From Knoxdaviesia capensis (taxonomy: Eukaryota; Ascomycota; Sordariomycetes; Microascales; Gondwanamycetaceae), in assembly GCA_001510575.1 (NCBI GenBank), contig LNGK01000008.1:1376340-1440339 (forward strand): a DNA stretch of 64,000 nt. Direction: 5' to 3'. A program made the position numbers and the translations under genes. Numbering within the stretch: position 1 is the first letter of the stretch; every line of letters begins with the position of its first letter. This document shows positions 52,308-64,000 of the stretch, in pieces. The notes beneath the pieces were generated by a model. It did not search any database and was not told the origin of the DNA. It saw only the letters and a list, made by a program, of their open reading frames with translations.

Positions 52308-52889
52308 TTATTGAATCATCTTCATCTGGGCGAGACGTTCCCGTTCACGCTCCTCGGCAAACACGCGCCGGCTCATGGCCAACACGGCCTCAAAGCCCTC
52401 GCGGCCCTTGTGGGCGTTCTCGACAAAGCGACACACCAGGCTGTCCTCGATCTTGTTTTTGATTCTCTGCCAGCCGCCGCACAGCGCGGTGATCTTCGCG
52501 TCCTGCACGAACTGGGTCCGGTGGGCCGAGCCGGCGACCGGGTGGTAGACGACCGTCTCCTGCACGCTGACGAGATTCGACCAGGTGAGGTTCTGCGACA
52601 CCATGGTGACGGTCTTCTGCTCCGGGTCGACGTAGCTGGCCTCGAACACGTGCGACACCTCGAGCTCTTTGCCCATCAGGCTCTTGATCCAGTCGGGGGC
52701 GTTCTGTTTGCACGTGATGAGCCGTTCGGTGTGGAGGATGCCGGTGTCGGGATCGACGGTCCGCGATAGGGTGTCGACGGCGACGACGTGTGTCGATTTG
52801 TTGTTCCACGGGCCATATTTGCGCCAGTTCGCGATCGACACTTCCTCCCACGAGTAGTCGAAGGTGACGGTGTTCGAAAAGACCTTCAT
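52308..52889 (-). CDS. PRELI/MSF1 domain protein, Ups-type mitochondrial lipid transfer
   Basis: The gene is a single exon of 193 aa starting at 52889 (MKVFSNTVTFDYSWEEVS). The PRELI/MSF1 domain spans most of the chain: WRKYGPWNNKSTHVVAVDTL, a segment with DTGILHTERLITC, a middle region with SHVFEASYVDPEQKTVTM and NLTW, and the C-terminal helix with FVENAHKGREGFEAVL. Family members sit in the mitochondrial intermembrane space with an Mdm35/TRIAP1-type partner and move phosphatidic acid (Ups1) or phosphatidylserine (Ups2) between the mitochondrial membranes. I cannot settle Ups1 versus Ups2 by eye; the N-terminal WEEVSIANWRKY and overall length favour Ups2/Ups3-type. A TG microsatellite lies in the leader just upstream (52896-52913). 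Confidence 0.88.
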   Translation of the reverse strand: MKVFSNTVTFDYSWEEVSIANWRKYGPWNNKSTHVVAVDTLSRTVDPDTGILHTERLITCKQNAPDWIKSLMGKELEVSHVFEASYVDPEQKTVTMVSQNLTWSNLVSVQETVVYHPVAGSAHRTQFVQDAKITALCGGWQRIKNKIEDSLVCRFVENAHKGREGFEAVLAMSRRVFAEERERERLAQMKMIQ

Positions 52890-53929
52890 TGTGAAGTGTG
52901 TGTGTGTGTGTGTGATTCAGGAGTCAAGATAAAGAGGGTGTGTCGAGAAACGAGAAAGCGGTGGAAGTTGCGAGGAAGAGAAAATGTCGCGTAGGAGGAA
53001 AGGAAAATTACTGGGAAGAAAAGAGAAATCAAAAGAAAATAGCAACAGTCAAGTTGTATTTCTAAAGTCCAGATTCCCCGTCGACGATCTCAGTCAAAAT
53101 ATTGTGAGAGAAGGCGGCCTCGGCGAAGTTTCGTATATTTCGGAGAGGGCGCGCCAAAGGAAGAAAAAAAAAAGCCCCTTCAGTCGTCAGTGGAAGGCGA
53201 AAAATTATCGGAGGCGAGGTTGGTCGGGCCAAAAAAAGAACAGGAAACCAAAAAAAAAAAAAAGAGGAGTTTGTCGCTGGTTGGTGGTGTGCGAGATTTT
53301 TTATTCACGCTTGCTCCGTTATCTCCACACTTATGAAATCTTTTTGATGTCGTTTATTTCTCCACTGCTCGATGCAGGATGCACGAGATCAAGTTCGGAT
53401 GGGAGGGAAAGAGTGAAGAAAGAATGGAAACCCGAGATGAAGACATTCGGGAGAATGGCAAATCAAGAGATTGAGTGTCCGGAAAGAAAAAAAAGAAGAA
53501 AAAAAAGGCAGAGCAAGGAAAAAGAATTAAAACATTCCAGGCCTTTGAACCCCCTGGCCGGATAAAAATTAGCAGAGGCGTCGCGAAACCTTTTTGTCTT
53601 GGCTGGACGTTACTTCTGGTCTCCTGGTTGTTTTCGTAACCGGGCTAGGGTTGGCTTAGGGTTACCAAAGTCCACAGAGCGCTCATGGGTGGTGATTCAT
53701 GATGACTGCTCGAATCGCATGGCCTTACGCCGACGATGCTCATGAAACTCCCTGCCTTAGTAACTGACGTCAGTTATGAATATGAATCATGAAACTTTTA
53801 TTCTATAAAGGTTTCTTTCCCCTTGCTGGTCAAATTCACGTCAGCAACCTAACCACCGCCACCACATTCCCTCTGAACCCAACAGATATTCCGATAATAG
53901 TGCATCCCACGGAGGACCTACCTGTGCCG

Positions 53930-54676
53930 GCACACCGGACAGGGAGCCGAACACTGACCTCTCGCCACTACCCAGTCTAGAGACGAGGCGAGTTCTCTCT
54001 GACGAACTCGGAGCCGCCTTAATCGACGGAATTGGAAGCCACAATGCCCATCTAGATAAAGACGGGCCAATCGACACTGGACGTGCGGTCTACGATAGAG
54101 AGTGGCAGGAAAACCTTCAGTTGTCAATCTGGTTTTATGCACTCCGAGGGTTGCCCTCTCCCACTCGGGCCCTCTAGACGTCCCTTGGCCCGTCCTTAAA
54201 GAGGTCGATCCTATACAGTTGTCTTACTAGTTAGGTGGACTAGCGAGGCCACCACGAAGGTCAATACACTTCAAGGCCGCCGCTCCCCACTACAAAGCCC
54301 ACTACGATTCAAACCACTGAAGATACTCTGGGGTCCGAGGCCGTATTGAAGTGGGTGAAGCAGGTTTGGGGATTTTTGGCACAGCATTCCCGCAGCACGC
54401 TCATGATCGCTAAGATATATTGGCCGTGGGATGTTTCGCAACGAGCCAGAAATCTCGCGATATCCAGCTATTCATTGGCGCATCACACGCGCTGATAATG
54501 GGCTCCTATCTGGCTGTTCTAGAGCCGATGGGAGAGAAGGGGTGGAGGATGCCGCCATAGATAGGAACCTGGGCTACAATAACACTGGATATTGGGACGA
54601 GAACGTCAAAGAATGCGAAGAAGACGCGAGTGATGGCGATGAGGGGGCGTGGAGTGAGGATCATGATATTTCATAG
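53930..54676 (+). pseudogene. Possible decayed coding region, family unknown
   Basis: Blocks of protein-like sequence appear in order but are broken by stops. About 53990-54177 reads RVLSDELGAALIDGIGSHNA, then VYDREWQENLQLSIWF and a stop. About 54307-54480 reads GSEAVLKWVKQVWGFLAQHS, and then an 81-codon frame at 54431-54676 with an acidic C-terminus. The composition looks like a globular protein rather than random sequence. I do not recognise the family, and the reading could be fortuitous. Confidence 0.3.
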
Positions 54677-55640
54677 CCATGGAGACTGAAGACTCGAAAC
54701 CTTAGTTCTAGTTGAACAGTTAACCACGAGTTTCCCGCAGGCATACAGCCTGTTGCAACTCCCACAACTGTTCTAAGAAAAGAAAATTCGCAGACCCGAG
54801 TAGAGAAAGCAACCGAGAGAAACAGAATAAGAATCGTCAACTGTCGTGCGTGTCCGGGAAAAAGGCTGAGGCCAAGAAACGCACTGATTCGGGGGAAGGG
54901 GATTTTGATACTCCGCCGCCCCGTCCAAGTACGTACCACACCGGCTTTCGTTGTCACTAGAATCACACACTAAAATCTGTTTATTCATTTAAAACTTTTT
55001 TCCTTGGCTTTGCAGATATGGACGCCGGAACCAGAAGGAACGACCGGACTTTCCACCCGGAAAATTCCTTACTTGGCCGCGCTGTGATTGGCTGGACGTG
55101 GCCCCCTAGAAAACTTTTGAGAGGCTCACTAGAAAGACGAAAGTCGGTCTAGAAAACGGATATTATAGTTGACAAGTGCGTGTTTTTAACTTTCGACGGC
55201 GGTGAGAGAGTTCCATTCCAGTCAGGAGCGACCGCCTGGCTATTTCCCCAGGTTTCCCCCCCCATGTTTAATTCCACCGACTGCGACTGGATGCTCTCAC
55301 GTGCCAAATGCTGGGATATGATATAAACCCTTGACTCTAGGGTTACCGTGGTTGTGTGCTGTCACATGTCAGATGGTGAGCGTGGAATATGGCGGCGGGG
55401 CGGTCATAACGTTAAACTTTAGCAAAGTGTATACTGGAAGTGGTGAGTACCATCTGGTATTTTACATTTGATAGTATTAGACAGAAAGGTGCCGTTATAT
55501 TGGCAGTACTGGTGACATTTCTTAATATATATCAAAGTACCTAATAGTCTTGTGTGCATAACCCCGTAGCAGCATATAATGTCTCACGTCTCCTTCATTC
55601 ACCGAACCACGGGCCACCTCGCACCGAAAGCCATTGGTAG

Positions 55641-55667
55641 TAGCTTCCGTAGCTTCCGTAGCTTCTG
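55641..55667 (+). repeat. Short tandem repeat, GTAGCTTCC x3
   Basis: Three head-to-tail copies of the nonamer GTAGCTTCC, the last ending in CTG, lie in the spacer downstream of the methionine aminopeptidase gene. It is a simple microsatellite-like repeat with no further meaning seen. Confidence 0.6.
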
Positions 55668-55774
55668 AATTTCATGTGGTTCATTCATTTCATTGGTTTT
55701 TGGCGCTGCTCGAGGCTTGCAAACTTTCTGCCCGGGTTTCTTAACGAAGACCAAGTGCAGGGTAAGATGCGACT

Positions 55775-57385
<1,611 letters not shown>

Positions 57386-58246
57386 GATTTTCAAGTGTTC
57401 TTGATGTGAAAGCTGCTTCACTCAACATTTACAGATACGAATGGGCCAAATTTTTCCCAGGATTTTTTTCCGTGCTACGTGCGGGTAGCGTGATGATCCA
57501 TAGTAGAAGGCGGGGGTTCGACATCACACTTTCGCCCTACTGCCAGCTGCTGACAGCTGCCCCTCGTTCTCGGACTCGATCACAGCGAACGACGACGTAG
57601 CCGACCAGTCCGAAGTTCTGGTCCATGTCATATGTGCCGATTGGGGTGTCCCGTGACCGCCACATATCCGAAATAAGTCCATCATCGACTTCACACATGT
57701 CCTGCAAGTTCATCAGTCCGGGCCCTGGACCCCGGAGTGTCCGAGTACGTCTGCAGTCCGCGGGGACCGGCAACGGGGTTCACCATTAGATTACGCAAAC
57801 AACCCCGGGAGTGAGCAAGTATTTCATTGGAATGCCTGATATTGTCGAGACTGCTTGCTCTCGAGCTGACGTGGGAGCGCCAGCAGTTATTCAGGTGATA
57901 GCTGATTGGCCAACCCTAGGTAACCCTAATACTTCAGCTAACGGTGATGTCACGGAGGGAGACCGAGCAACGAGGAGGGGAAGATATCGAGCCATGAATC
58001 TTTCTCGCAAGAAAAGACGGCTTCAAAACGGTATAATACGGCAAGTTCATCTTCGTCGTGACATGTGTGAAATAGGCAGGCAGTGAAGTAGTAACTCCTT
58101 GACTCTGAAACACGGTGAGAAACTTTGGGTATGCAGTGTTCAATGCTCAACTGTGACTCTTCTTCCAGCCCACCCACTATGGTACTCTTCTAGAGACATT
58201 AAAAAAGCCCCCCCGGGAGCTATAAAGTACATAGAACAATAAAAAC
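57386..58246. other. Intergenic region between MetAP2 and PRXL2-like genes
   Basis: The 860 bp should hold the MetAP2 promoter and the PRXL2-like 3' UTR. Two AACCCTA heptamers lie at 57912 and 57922. A 78-codon frame on the - strand near 57537-57773 has no clear start or domain. No RNA gene was recognised. Confidence 0.5.
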
Positions 58247-59077
58247 TCAAGACGATGTCGCGAGCGGCTTCAGTCCAAGCTTCTCCCGGATCACGGGAAC
58301 TTCCGAGTGATCTCTGGTGTTGCGCATGCGATGACACCAAGTAATAGCTTTACCGCCCGAGCTGGTCGGCTCAAACAGAAACTCGCCGCCGACCTGCATC
58401 TGGTTACCGCCCTGCGCGGGGCTCTTCCCGCGCCCGACCCACCGCAAGCCCTGGATGATGCTCCCGGCAATCGACGCGGCCATCGAGCGGCGCGACAGGT
58501 ACGTTGGCTTGTGCGAGCCCATCTGCAGCGTCGTGATCATGCCCAGGCCGCTGAACACTTTGCGCTCCGGGTCGGTGTAGATGGCGAATTTCCACTTGGT
58601 CAGGTCGACGTACTCCTGGATGATCTGCGGGTCGCCGCACCCGATGGCTATGATCGACGTCGGCGCGGGCAGGCCTTTCAACTCGTCGGTGCTGATCTGC
58701 TCGGAAACCTCCTGCAGGTAGTCCTGGCAGAGCTGTTTGTTGAACGCAGAGAAGATAAGTAAGTCAGTGACCCACCACGACCGGGACATACTTCACAGCA
58801 ACGGTGTTTCATAATTGACAGAAATGATACGTACGCCGCAGAAGAAGTGCCTGATGAATATCACCAACGTCCGCTCGGTGGCCGTGTCGCCGTCAAACAA
58901 GCTTTTGAAGGTATGGGATTTGCCTTCGCGGTCTAGCACCACAAGGTCTTGAACAGCCTGGATTTGCTTGGCGGTTGGCACATCATCGTTTGTCGCGACA
59001 TCACCATCGAAGTCCTTCGGTTTTGTGGTGTCGATCTTAGTTTCTCCTTTTGCAGGAGCTGTTTCGGTGGCTGACAT
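58247..59077 (-). CDS. AhpC/TSA-like thioredoxin-fold protein, PRXL2 type
   Basis: Two exons, 59077-58835 and 58732-58247, give 242 aa. The 102-nt intron (GTACGT donor, AACAG acceptor) falls inside the active-site motif and joins RHFFCG to LCQDYLQEVS. The result is a C-x-x-C (CGLC) as in peroxiredoxin-like 2 (PRXL2/AAED1) proteins. Around it are VVLDREGKSHTFKSLFDGD, TLVIFIRHFF, SIIAIGCGDPQIIQEYVDLT and KWKFAIYTDPERKVFSGLGM. The C-terminus has the family's GGEFLFEP and MRNTRDH segments. PRXL2 proteins have a thioredoxin fold and a presumed redox role, but the reaction is not established. The N-terminal 45 residues are Thr/Lys/Asp-rich and disordered-looking. The start at 59077 (MSATETAPAKGE) is the only ATG that fits. 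Confidence 0.85.
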
Positions 59078-61273
59078 TTTTGCTCTTATCACAGGAAATG
59101 CGCCGACTAATATAAAGAGGGTAGTTGTGGGATAAAGTTGGGATATCAATGATGGAAAATAGAGGGGAATGGTAAGGCGAAGTTCAAACGGAAAAAGGAC
59201 GGATAGGGTGGAACACGGGATCAGACAGAACAATGGAAGGAATGATGAAGACTAAAAAATTCTTGAAAGAAGGTTCACGGTCAAGATTAAGCGCGAAAGA
59301 GGTTTCTGGTGGCATATATAAAGTTTAGCTCAACACACTTCGCCTGTGAAATGTTTCAGGGACAAATTCACCAATCGAGACGGATTTTCCGTTCTCTTAC
59401 AGCAGAACTTATTTGTATGAAAAGCTCGAGCATCCGAAATAATTTAAGGGGTCCGTCCGAGGCTGGGTTTCACTAGTCTATTTGGAGGGGGGACCCTGTA
59501 CCCAGCTTGGTCGGCTGTCAGTGGCGATCTAGGTGACACACACAAAAACAGCAGTTGGGTTTTTCTAGAGGCACCAAAGGAAGAAACTCAAAGAGATATC
59601 TTGGCAACGCTCTCCCTTCAGCAGCCGGATTGAACGGGAGGTTTTACCTTCCGGTTGATGAATGGCGGGGGTCATGTCTCTCGGCGCCGACCATGCCCAG
59701 TTCAGGAAAAGATATGCCCTGCCCTGCCCTGTCGTTTTCTCATTCGCGTCCCACGAGGGAGGAAGATGTTCGGGTCGGGGCAGTTAAGAGCGGTCGACGC
59801 TGATATCGACGAGTATTTGGCACACTACCGATTGGTGGGCTGGTATCTGGAGGCGCGAAAACGAAAGCGAGGCACAGGACTGGCTTCCAAGTGCAGGGTC
59901 CGCATGAATGAAACACGCATTGCTGTGATCGCCAAATTATCGGGTTAGTTTAGGAGCCAAGGCGGGCCGAGGACCTAGAAACGATGGATGAGGGAGGAAG
60001 AAAAAGAATAAGTCAACATAAACTGATGGTATGCGGAGAGATTCCCTGGTATCACGTCCCCTGAAGCCAATCGAACCTCGATAACTCTGCATCCGCCTTG
60101 TTCATCGACGTGCCCGGAAACAGTGGGTCCTGTCAAGTCCCAGCCCTGGCGATGGCCGGCGATGGCCGTTCCTCCGTGTAGTATCGGACCGCATGTAATA
60201 TCACGCTCCACCACTCCGGATATAGTAAAAGGAACGACACTTGAGCACCTCAAGGCCGTAGTCATGTGGAGGGAATCGAGGAGTTGTCGCCGCCATATCC
60301 GCCTGGCTTTGCTTTCATACCGACTGAAGTGGTATGTGCTCGTGTAAGTCTAACCCTAAAGATCCGGAGAGTCTGATATATGTAAGTCAGTGTTAGTCGA
60401 GATAGACAGCAGCACGACGTCCAAGTGCAGCACTCTACGCATGTAAGTGAACCGACAATGCCCTGGCAGTCTCCTGCTTTATGACCTATTGCCTAGCACA
60501 ATCACGTCCACGTCACTCACGAACATGAATACCCCGCCATCATTGTCGGAGTCATTGAAACCCACGTTGATCCAGTCGTCAGTCGTGCTTTTGAGAGGGA
60601 CTGGGCCAAGCATATATCAATCGGCTACTGGCACATTGTAAATTGAGGTTCTGGGTTAAATTTACAGTACGTACTGTACGTACCCTCTTTATTTCACGGA
60701 AGGAGCGCAGCAATCACAGGGCCTGGGTCACGCGTGTAAGTGCGCTCCCACGATCGCACCTTCCCCGGCAACATCGCTCCTTCCCAACTCTCACGAACTC
60801 TCACGATCACTCGCATTATCTACCCTCATTATTTCCCCATTTGGTCAGCGCACAATTGGTTTTCAATCAAAAAGTGCCCCCGACCAGTCAAAAATCTGCC
60901 CCAGATTACCAACCCCGAAAAATACATCGCCGTCCGTACCCCGTGAGTGATTGTGCGCCAAATCTCCCAGAGTATAAAATACCACAGAGTGTCCGGCCAC
61001 CATCACAACTCTCCCTCCTATTTTTTCCTCTTTTCTTCTTCAGTCTTTTTTACTCACAACAGAAAAGCATTTTATCTTTCTTTCTTCATGCTCCTCCCCT
61101 TCCTTCATTCATTCATCCATTCATACACTTAACACTCAACCATCATTGCTTGTGTGTCATCTTCCCGCAACTCACTTTTCGTCTCTCTCCCCCCTTTTTA
61201 TCATCAATCTTCGCTCCACCCCACTTCTCTCTTTCTCTCTTCTTCTTTTACCTTCTCCTCCTCAATCTTCATC
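59078..61273. other. 2.2-kb intergenic region
   Basis: The left part is the PRXL2-like promoter. AACCCTA occurs at 60352. From about 60980 to 61273 the + strand is CT-rich, the leader of the next gene. Open frames at 59555-59948 and 60447-60641 are short and without recognised features. No RNA gene seen. Confidence 0.5.
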
Positions 61274-62188
61274 ATGGCTGATCATCCTATGTACTACGCC
61301 AACGATCCGATCATGGAGCTGGACGACACCGATCTGTTCATTTACGACACCACTGGTGGTCGTTTCTCCGCCCCCATCGATCCTCCCACCCCTCCCACCA
61401 TCTCCCAGCGCCTCAAGGCGCACGTTGGCCGCGCCAACACCCACCAGCGTGCTGCCCGCCGCGCTCATCCCTATGCGGAAGACGTTCATCCCGACTTCGA
61501 TGAACACGCTTACCGATCGCGCCACTTCGTCCAGCAGGCGTCGCCTCTCCGTCGTGGCCGGAGTGCTCGTCCGGTGGCTGGCGGCGCGCTCGCCAAGAGA
61601 AGTGCTGTGTACAAGCACAGTGGTAAGTCAATAAACTTCCACGCTTACCCTGAAATTTGCTCTTGTCCTATGTGTTTGTATCTTTTCCTCTTCCAGCTAA
61701 CACATGTTCTGTTTTCTTCACTTAAAGCTTCGGTTCGGCGCATGGTCGCCAAGGAGTCCGCGGGCCTTCAGGCCCAGATGGACCAGAAGCTTGGCCAGGT
61801 CAACGACGACCTGGCCAAGCTTCTGGATGGCATGACCATCCGCACCACCTCCCGCCTCGAGGACCTCCTCTCTTCCTCCGCCGAGCCTCCCAAGGCTCCT
61901 GTCTTCCCTGCTGCCGCCCAGCCCACCCCGGACCTCTCCACCCGCCACTTGGCGGTTCTGCGACAGCAGTACCGCAAGCTTCTGGCCGCGGTTTCCGCTG
62001 AGAGCCGCCAGGCCGCCATGTCTGTGCGCGAGTTTCGCGCCCGCCGGGCCGCTGCCGCTGCTGCCGCCGCCGCCGAGAGTGAGGTCGAGGAGCTTAGCAA
62101 GCTCCTCGGCCGGGTCCTCGGACCCCTTCACCCCGAGTCCTCTCCCAGCTGGGACGACTGGGCGGCTGGCCGGACCTCGCGCCTCTAA
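61274..62188 (+). CDS. Protein of unknown function with amphipathic helix region
   Basis: Two exons, 61274-61622 and 61728-62188, give 269 aa. The 105-nt intron has a GTAAGT donor, a CTAAC branch site at about 61697 and a TTAAAG acceptor. It joins SAVYKHS to ASVRRMVAKESAG. Because the intron is a multiple of three and contains no stop, an unspliced messenger would encode a 304-residue form. The first exon is rich in His, Arg and Ala (RANTHQRAARRAHPY; SPLRRGRSARPV) with an acidic start (PIMELDDTDLFIYD). The second has a likely amphipathic/coiled-coil stretch (QMDQKLGQVNDDLAKLLDGM), a Pro-rich linker, and an Ala-rich helix (RARRAAAAAAAAAESEVEEL). I do not recognise a family. The strong codon bias (C-ending codons) suggests high expression. 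Confidence 0.75.
   Translation: MADHPMYYANDPIMELDDTDLFIYDTTGGRFSAPIDPPTPPTISQRLKAHVGRANTHQRAARRAHPYAEDVHPDFDEHAYRSRHFVQQASPLRRGRSARPVAGGALAKRSAVYKHSGKSINFHAYPEICSCPMCLYLFLFQLTHVLFSSLKASVRRMVAKESAGLQAQMDQKLGQVNDDLAKLLDGMTIRTTSRLEDLLSSSAEPPKAPVFPAAAQPTPDLSTRHLAVLRQQYRKLLAAVSAESRQAAMSVREFRARRAAAAAAAAAESEVEELSKLLGRVLGPLHPESSPSWDDWAAGRTSRL
61623..61727 (+). other. Stopless in-frame intron (105 nt)
   Basis: The donor GTAAGT follows AGTG and the acceptor is TTAAAG before CTTCGG. The length is 35 codons and no stop occurs in the host frame, so retention would insert a hydrophobic, Cys-rich segment (CPMCLYLFLFQ). A second possible acceptor, TTCCAG, lies at 61691-61696. Confidence 0.65.
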
Positions 62189-62907
62189 GCGGCGAGTGCT
62201 CTCCCTGTCCTCTGTGCCTTCGGGCACATAATCTAACGAAACCAAAAAGAAAATCTTTTTTCAAAAAAAAAAATAGAAAAACATGAAAGCCCCTACATTA
62301 AAAAGATACTCTCTCACTCTACATCCTTCACCACTGTAATATCAGCTGTCTCATACATTTTGTTTTCGTAACGCATCACGGTATGTACACCCAACCAAAC
62401 CACGAACCAGAAAGCCAACCCCAACATTTCACAGGTATTCTCACAGTGTTGCCGTGATCACTCGGCGATCTCCAAAGAGACGAAGTAAACGAAATGCTTG
62501 AATTCAAAAAAGCACTTTAACCCAACGCCAGGTGTATAAAAAATGGAATCCTCAAAATCCCCCGCCCATGAATGCAAGTAAAAGGAAATGCAGGTGCGTC
62601 GTCATCGCTGTAGCTCTCGATCGATCTTTTTATGGTCGGTAATACCCAGCCGTGGAAGGGAAAAAGAAGAAGAAAAAAACCAGAAGCATGTGGAACAAAA
62701 TCTAGATGGCTGTTTCAGACATCTGTTTTAACGAACAAAATCAAGGAAAAATTCAGAAAAAGGCGATGTCTTCCTCTTCTCCTGTCTCGGAGAGTAAGTC
62801 TGGTAGCATCGTCGCGGGTGTCTTGAAAAGTCCGGGTTCCAATGCGGAAGCAGTCATATGCAGGCCCCGGGGATATTGAAAGCGGGTAGGGTGCTTTCGG
62901 TCGGCAT
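62189..62907. other. Convergent intergenic spacer, no gene seen
   Basis: The 719 bp hold the 3' UTRs of the 61274 gene (+) and the branched-chain aminotransferase (-). The sequence is A-rich with no recognised gene or RNA. Confidence 0.55.
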
Positions 62908-64000
62908 TTATTTCTCGTTGATGACAACGGCCCACTCGTGGGTGGTGTTGCCGTACATAATGTCCTGCAGGTGGTTCTTGATCTTGTTGGTGTACTCGCC
63001 ACCAGTGCCATCCTGGCCCATAGGAATGTAAATGTCTTCACCACGGTGGTGGACGTGAGACACGGCGCAAACGAAGAACTACAACAAGTTCAATGCAAAT
63101 GTTAGAAAGGGATGCATACACAAGAACACGGCAGGAAAAAAAAGACTATCCAGAAGAAGACGTACAGCAGTTCCAGAGACAAACGACTCCAGAAGACGGC
63201 CCTCCTTGTGGGCATCAGACAGCTCCTGGATGGTGTACTTGCGCTCCACAATGTCGATCTCCTCGGACAAACGGGCGCGAGCAACCTCGAGAACGCTGCG
63301 ACGGGTCACACCGTCCAGAATCAGGCGGTCGTCCAGGGGAGCGGTGACAAGCTCGGGGCGGCCGGTGGTGGCGTTCTTCCACACGACAAAGAAGTTGCTG
63401 GCCCCGGCCTCGGTGCAGTAGCCCTCGGGGCCGTACAGCCACAGGATCTGGTGGAACCCCTTCTCCTTGGCCTGGCTGGTGGCATACAGCGACGGGCCGT
63501 AGTTGGCACCGAGCTTGGCGTATCCGAAGCCGCCGACCCAGGCGCGGATCATGTCGTCGGGGTTCGTGTGCAGCTTCATGCCGCCGGCGGGCGCATCCAG
63601 CTTGGGCATGTAGCTGGCGATGATGAAGAGCATGGCCTGGCTGGGCACCTGCACGCCGAGCTGCGCCTGGGTGCCGATCATGGTGGGGCGCAGGTACAGG
63701 AAGTCGCCGGCGTTGGGCAGCCACTTCTTGCCGTCGACGGCCAGCAGCGCCTCGACCAGCGTCTCCAGCTGGGCGGGGTCGAAGGCCGGCAGCGACACGC
63801 GCACCGCCGACAGCAGCATGCGCGCGGTGTTGCGGTCCGGGCGGAACACGCGCAGCCTGCCGTCGAAGCCGCGGTACGCCTTCATGCCCTCGAAGCACTC
63901 GGTGGCGTAGTGCAGCACCGACGCGGTCGGCATCAGCGACAGCGCGCCGTACGGCTTCAGCTCGGGCGCCGCCCAGCCGGCCGCGGCCGACCACGACGCC
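62908..64000 (-). CDS. Branched-chain amino acid aminotransferase, 3' part (runs off the window)
   Basis: The enzyme is a fold-type IV PLP aminotransferase interconverting Leu, Ile, Val and their 2-oxo acids. Two exons are in view: from beyond 64000 to 63166, and 63078-62908. The intron (GTACGT donor, TTGTAG acceptor) joins SFVSGTA to FFVCAVSHVHHRGED in phase. The visible part has TASVLHYATECFEGMKAYRG, RVFRPDRNTARML, WLPNAGDFLYLRPTMIGT, the PLP-lysine segment GYAKLGANYGPSL, a segment with GYCTEAGASNFFVVW, and RLILDGVTRRSVLEVAR. It ends IKNHLQDIMYGNTTHEWAVV followed by INEK. The 5' end with the N-terminal and any mitochondrial targeting sequence is outside the window, so the mitochondrial (Bat1) versus cytosolic (Bat2) form cannot be told. 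An in-frame ATG at 63933 is internal, not the start. Confidence 0.93.

Larger units (their letters stand above)
52890..55774. other. 2.9-kb gene-poor region
   Basis: Next to the PRELI/UPS start the + strand is very A-rich (52960-53560), which produces a lysine-rich 193-codon artefact frame. TAGGGTT occurs at 53646, 53657 and 55338. A possible decayed coding region is listed at 53930-54676. A GTAGCTTCC repeat is at 55641-55667. The right end is the 3' UTR of the methionine aminopeptidase gene. No intact gene or RNA gene was recognised. Confidence 0.5.

Noticed and set aside
52984..53565. 193-codon ATG-started frame, Lys/Arg-rich
   Set aside because: The composition comes from A-rich promoter sequence upstream of the PRELI/UPS gene; no domain and no codon bias.
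57486..57600. Possible tRNA-like sequence around GGGGGTTCGACATC
   Set aside because: Only a B-box-like string is present; no A-box at the right distance and no foldable cloverleaf.
57537..57773. 78-codon - strand frame between MetAP2 and PRXL2-like genes
   Set aside because: No convincing start, no domain, and the alternative ATG upstream is in another frame.

Overview
The window comes from a filamentous ascomycete (Pezizomycotina), most likely a eurotiomycete of the Aspergillus/Penicillium kind. The support is short GT-AG introns (about 50-160 nt) with CTAAC/CTGAC-type branch sites, dispersed 5S rRNA genes, an Unc104-type kinesin matching UncA, an ORC4 carrying a PHD finger, a DUF7053 protein, and the remains of a fungal NLR gene. 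By my exon models roughly half of the window is coding. The assembly has one run of 17 Ns at 3570-3586.

Layout, left to right. 1-15.6 kb: DUF7053 protein (-), ORC4 (-), mitochondrial carrier Leu5-like (-), a decayed NLR-type gene (+), an MT-A70/METTL4-like methyltransferase (+) converging on mitochondrial ribosomal protein uL23m (-). 17-31.7 kb: DJ-1/PfpI-like protein (-), a multi-pass membrane protein (+) converging on an aldo-keto reductase (-) that carries an apparent one-base deletion, tRNA-Arg(CCT) (-), an unrecognised nuclear-looking protein (+), a single-pass membrane protein (-), and a secreted glucose/sorbosone dehydrogenase-like protein (-) whose stop codon sits in a UGA-CUA context ahead of an in-frame GPI-signal-like extension. 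31.7-35.1 kb is gene-free but holds a complete 450-bp small LTR element. 35.1-52.9 kb is gene-dense and housekeeping: kinesin-3 UncA (+), two 5S rRNA genes (+), ERCC6L2-like SNF2 ATPase (+), METTL7-like methyltransferase (-), the DEAH splicing helicase Prp2/DHX16 (+), a small conserved protein (-) and a PRELI/UPS lipid-transfer protein (-). 55.7-64 kb: methionine aminopeptidase 2 (-), a PRXL2/AhpC-TSA-like protein (-), an unrecognised coiled-coil-like protein (+) and the 3' part of a branched-chain aminotransferase (-), cut by the window edge.

There is no gene cluster with one pathway. The genes are independent housekeeping functions (replication origin licensing, mitochondrial CoA import and translation, pre-mRNA splicing, DNA repair, vesicle transport, mitochondrial phospholipid transfer, N-terminal Met removal, branched-chain amino acid metabolism) separated by 1-3 kb AT/CT-rich spacers. 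The most noteworthy signals are the candidate programmed stop-codon readthrough at 30303-30305, the small LTR element at 32665-33114 with perfect LTRs and target-site duplication, the NLR fossil at 11.3-13.3 kb, the co-varying 5S pair at 41.6-41.9 kb, and a telomere-repeat-like heptamer (AACCCTA/TAGGGTT) scattered through the intergenic regions. All protein family assignments are from recognition of motifs by eye, without database searches. Exon coordinates were worked out by hand from reading frame and splice consensus.
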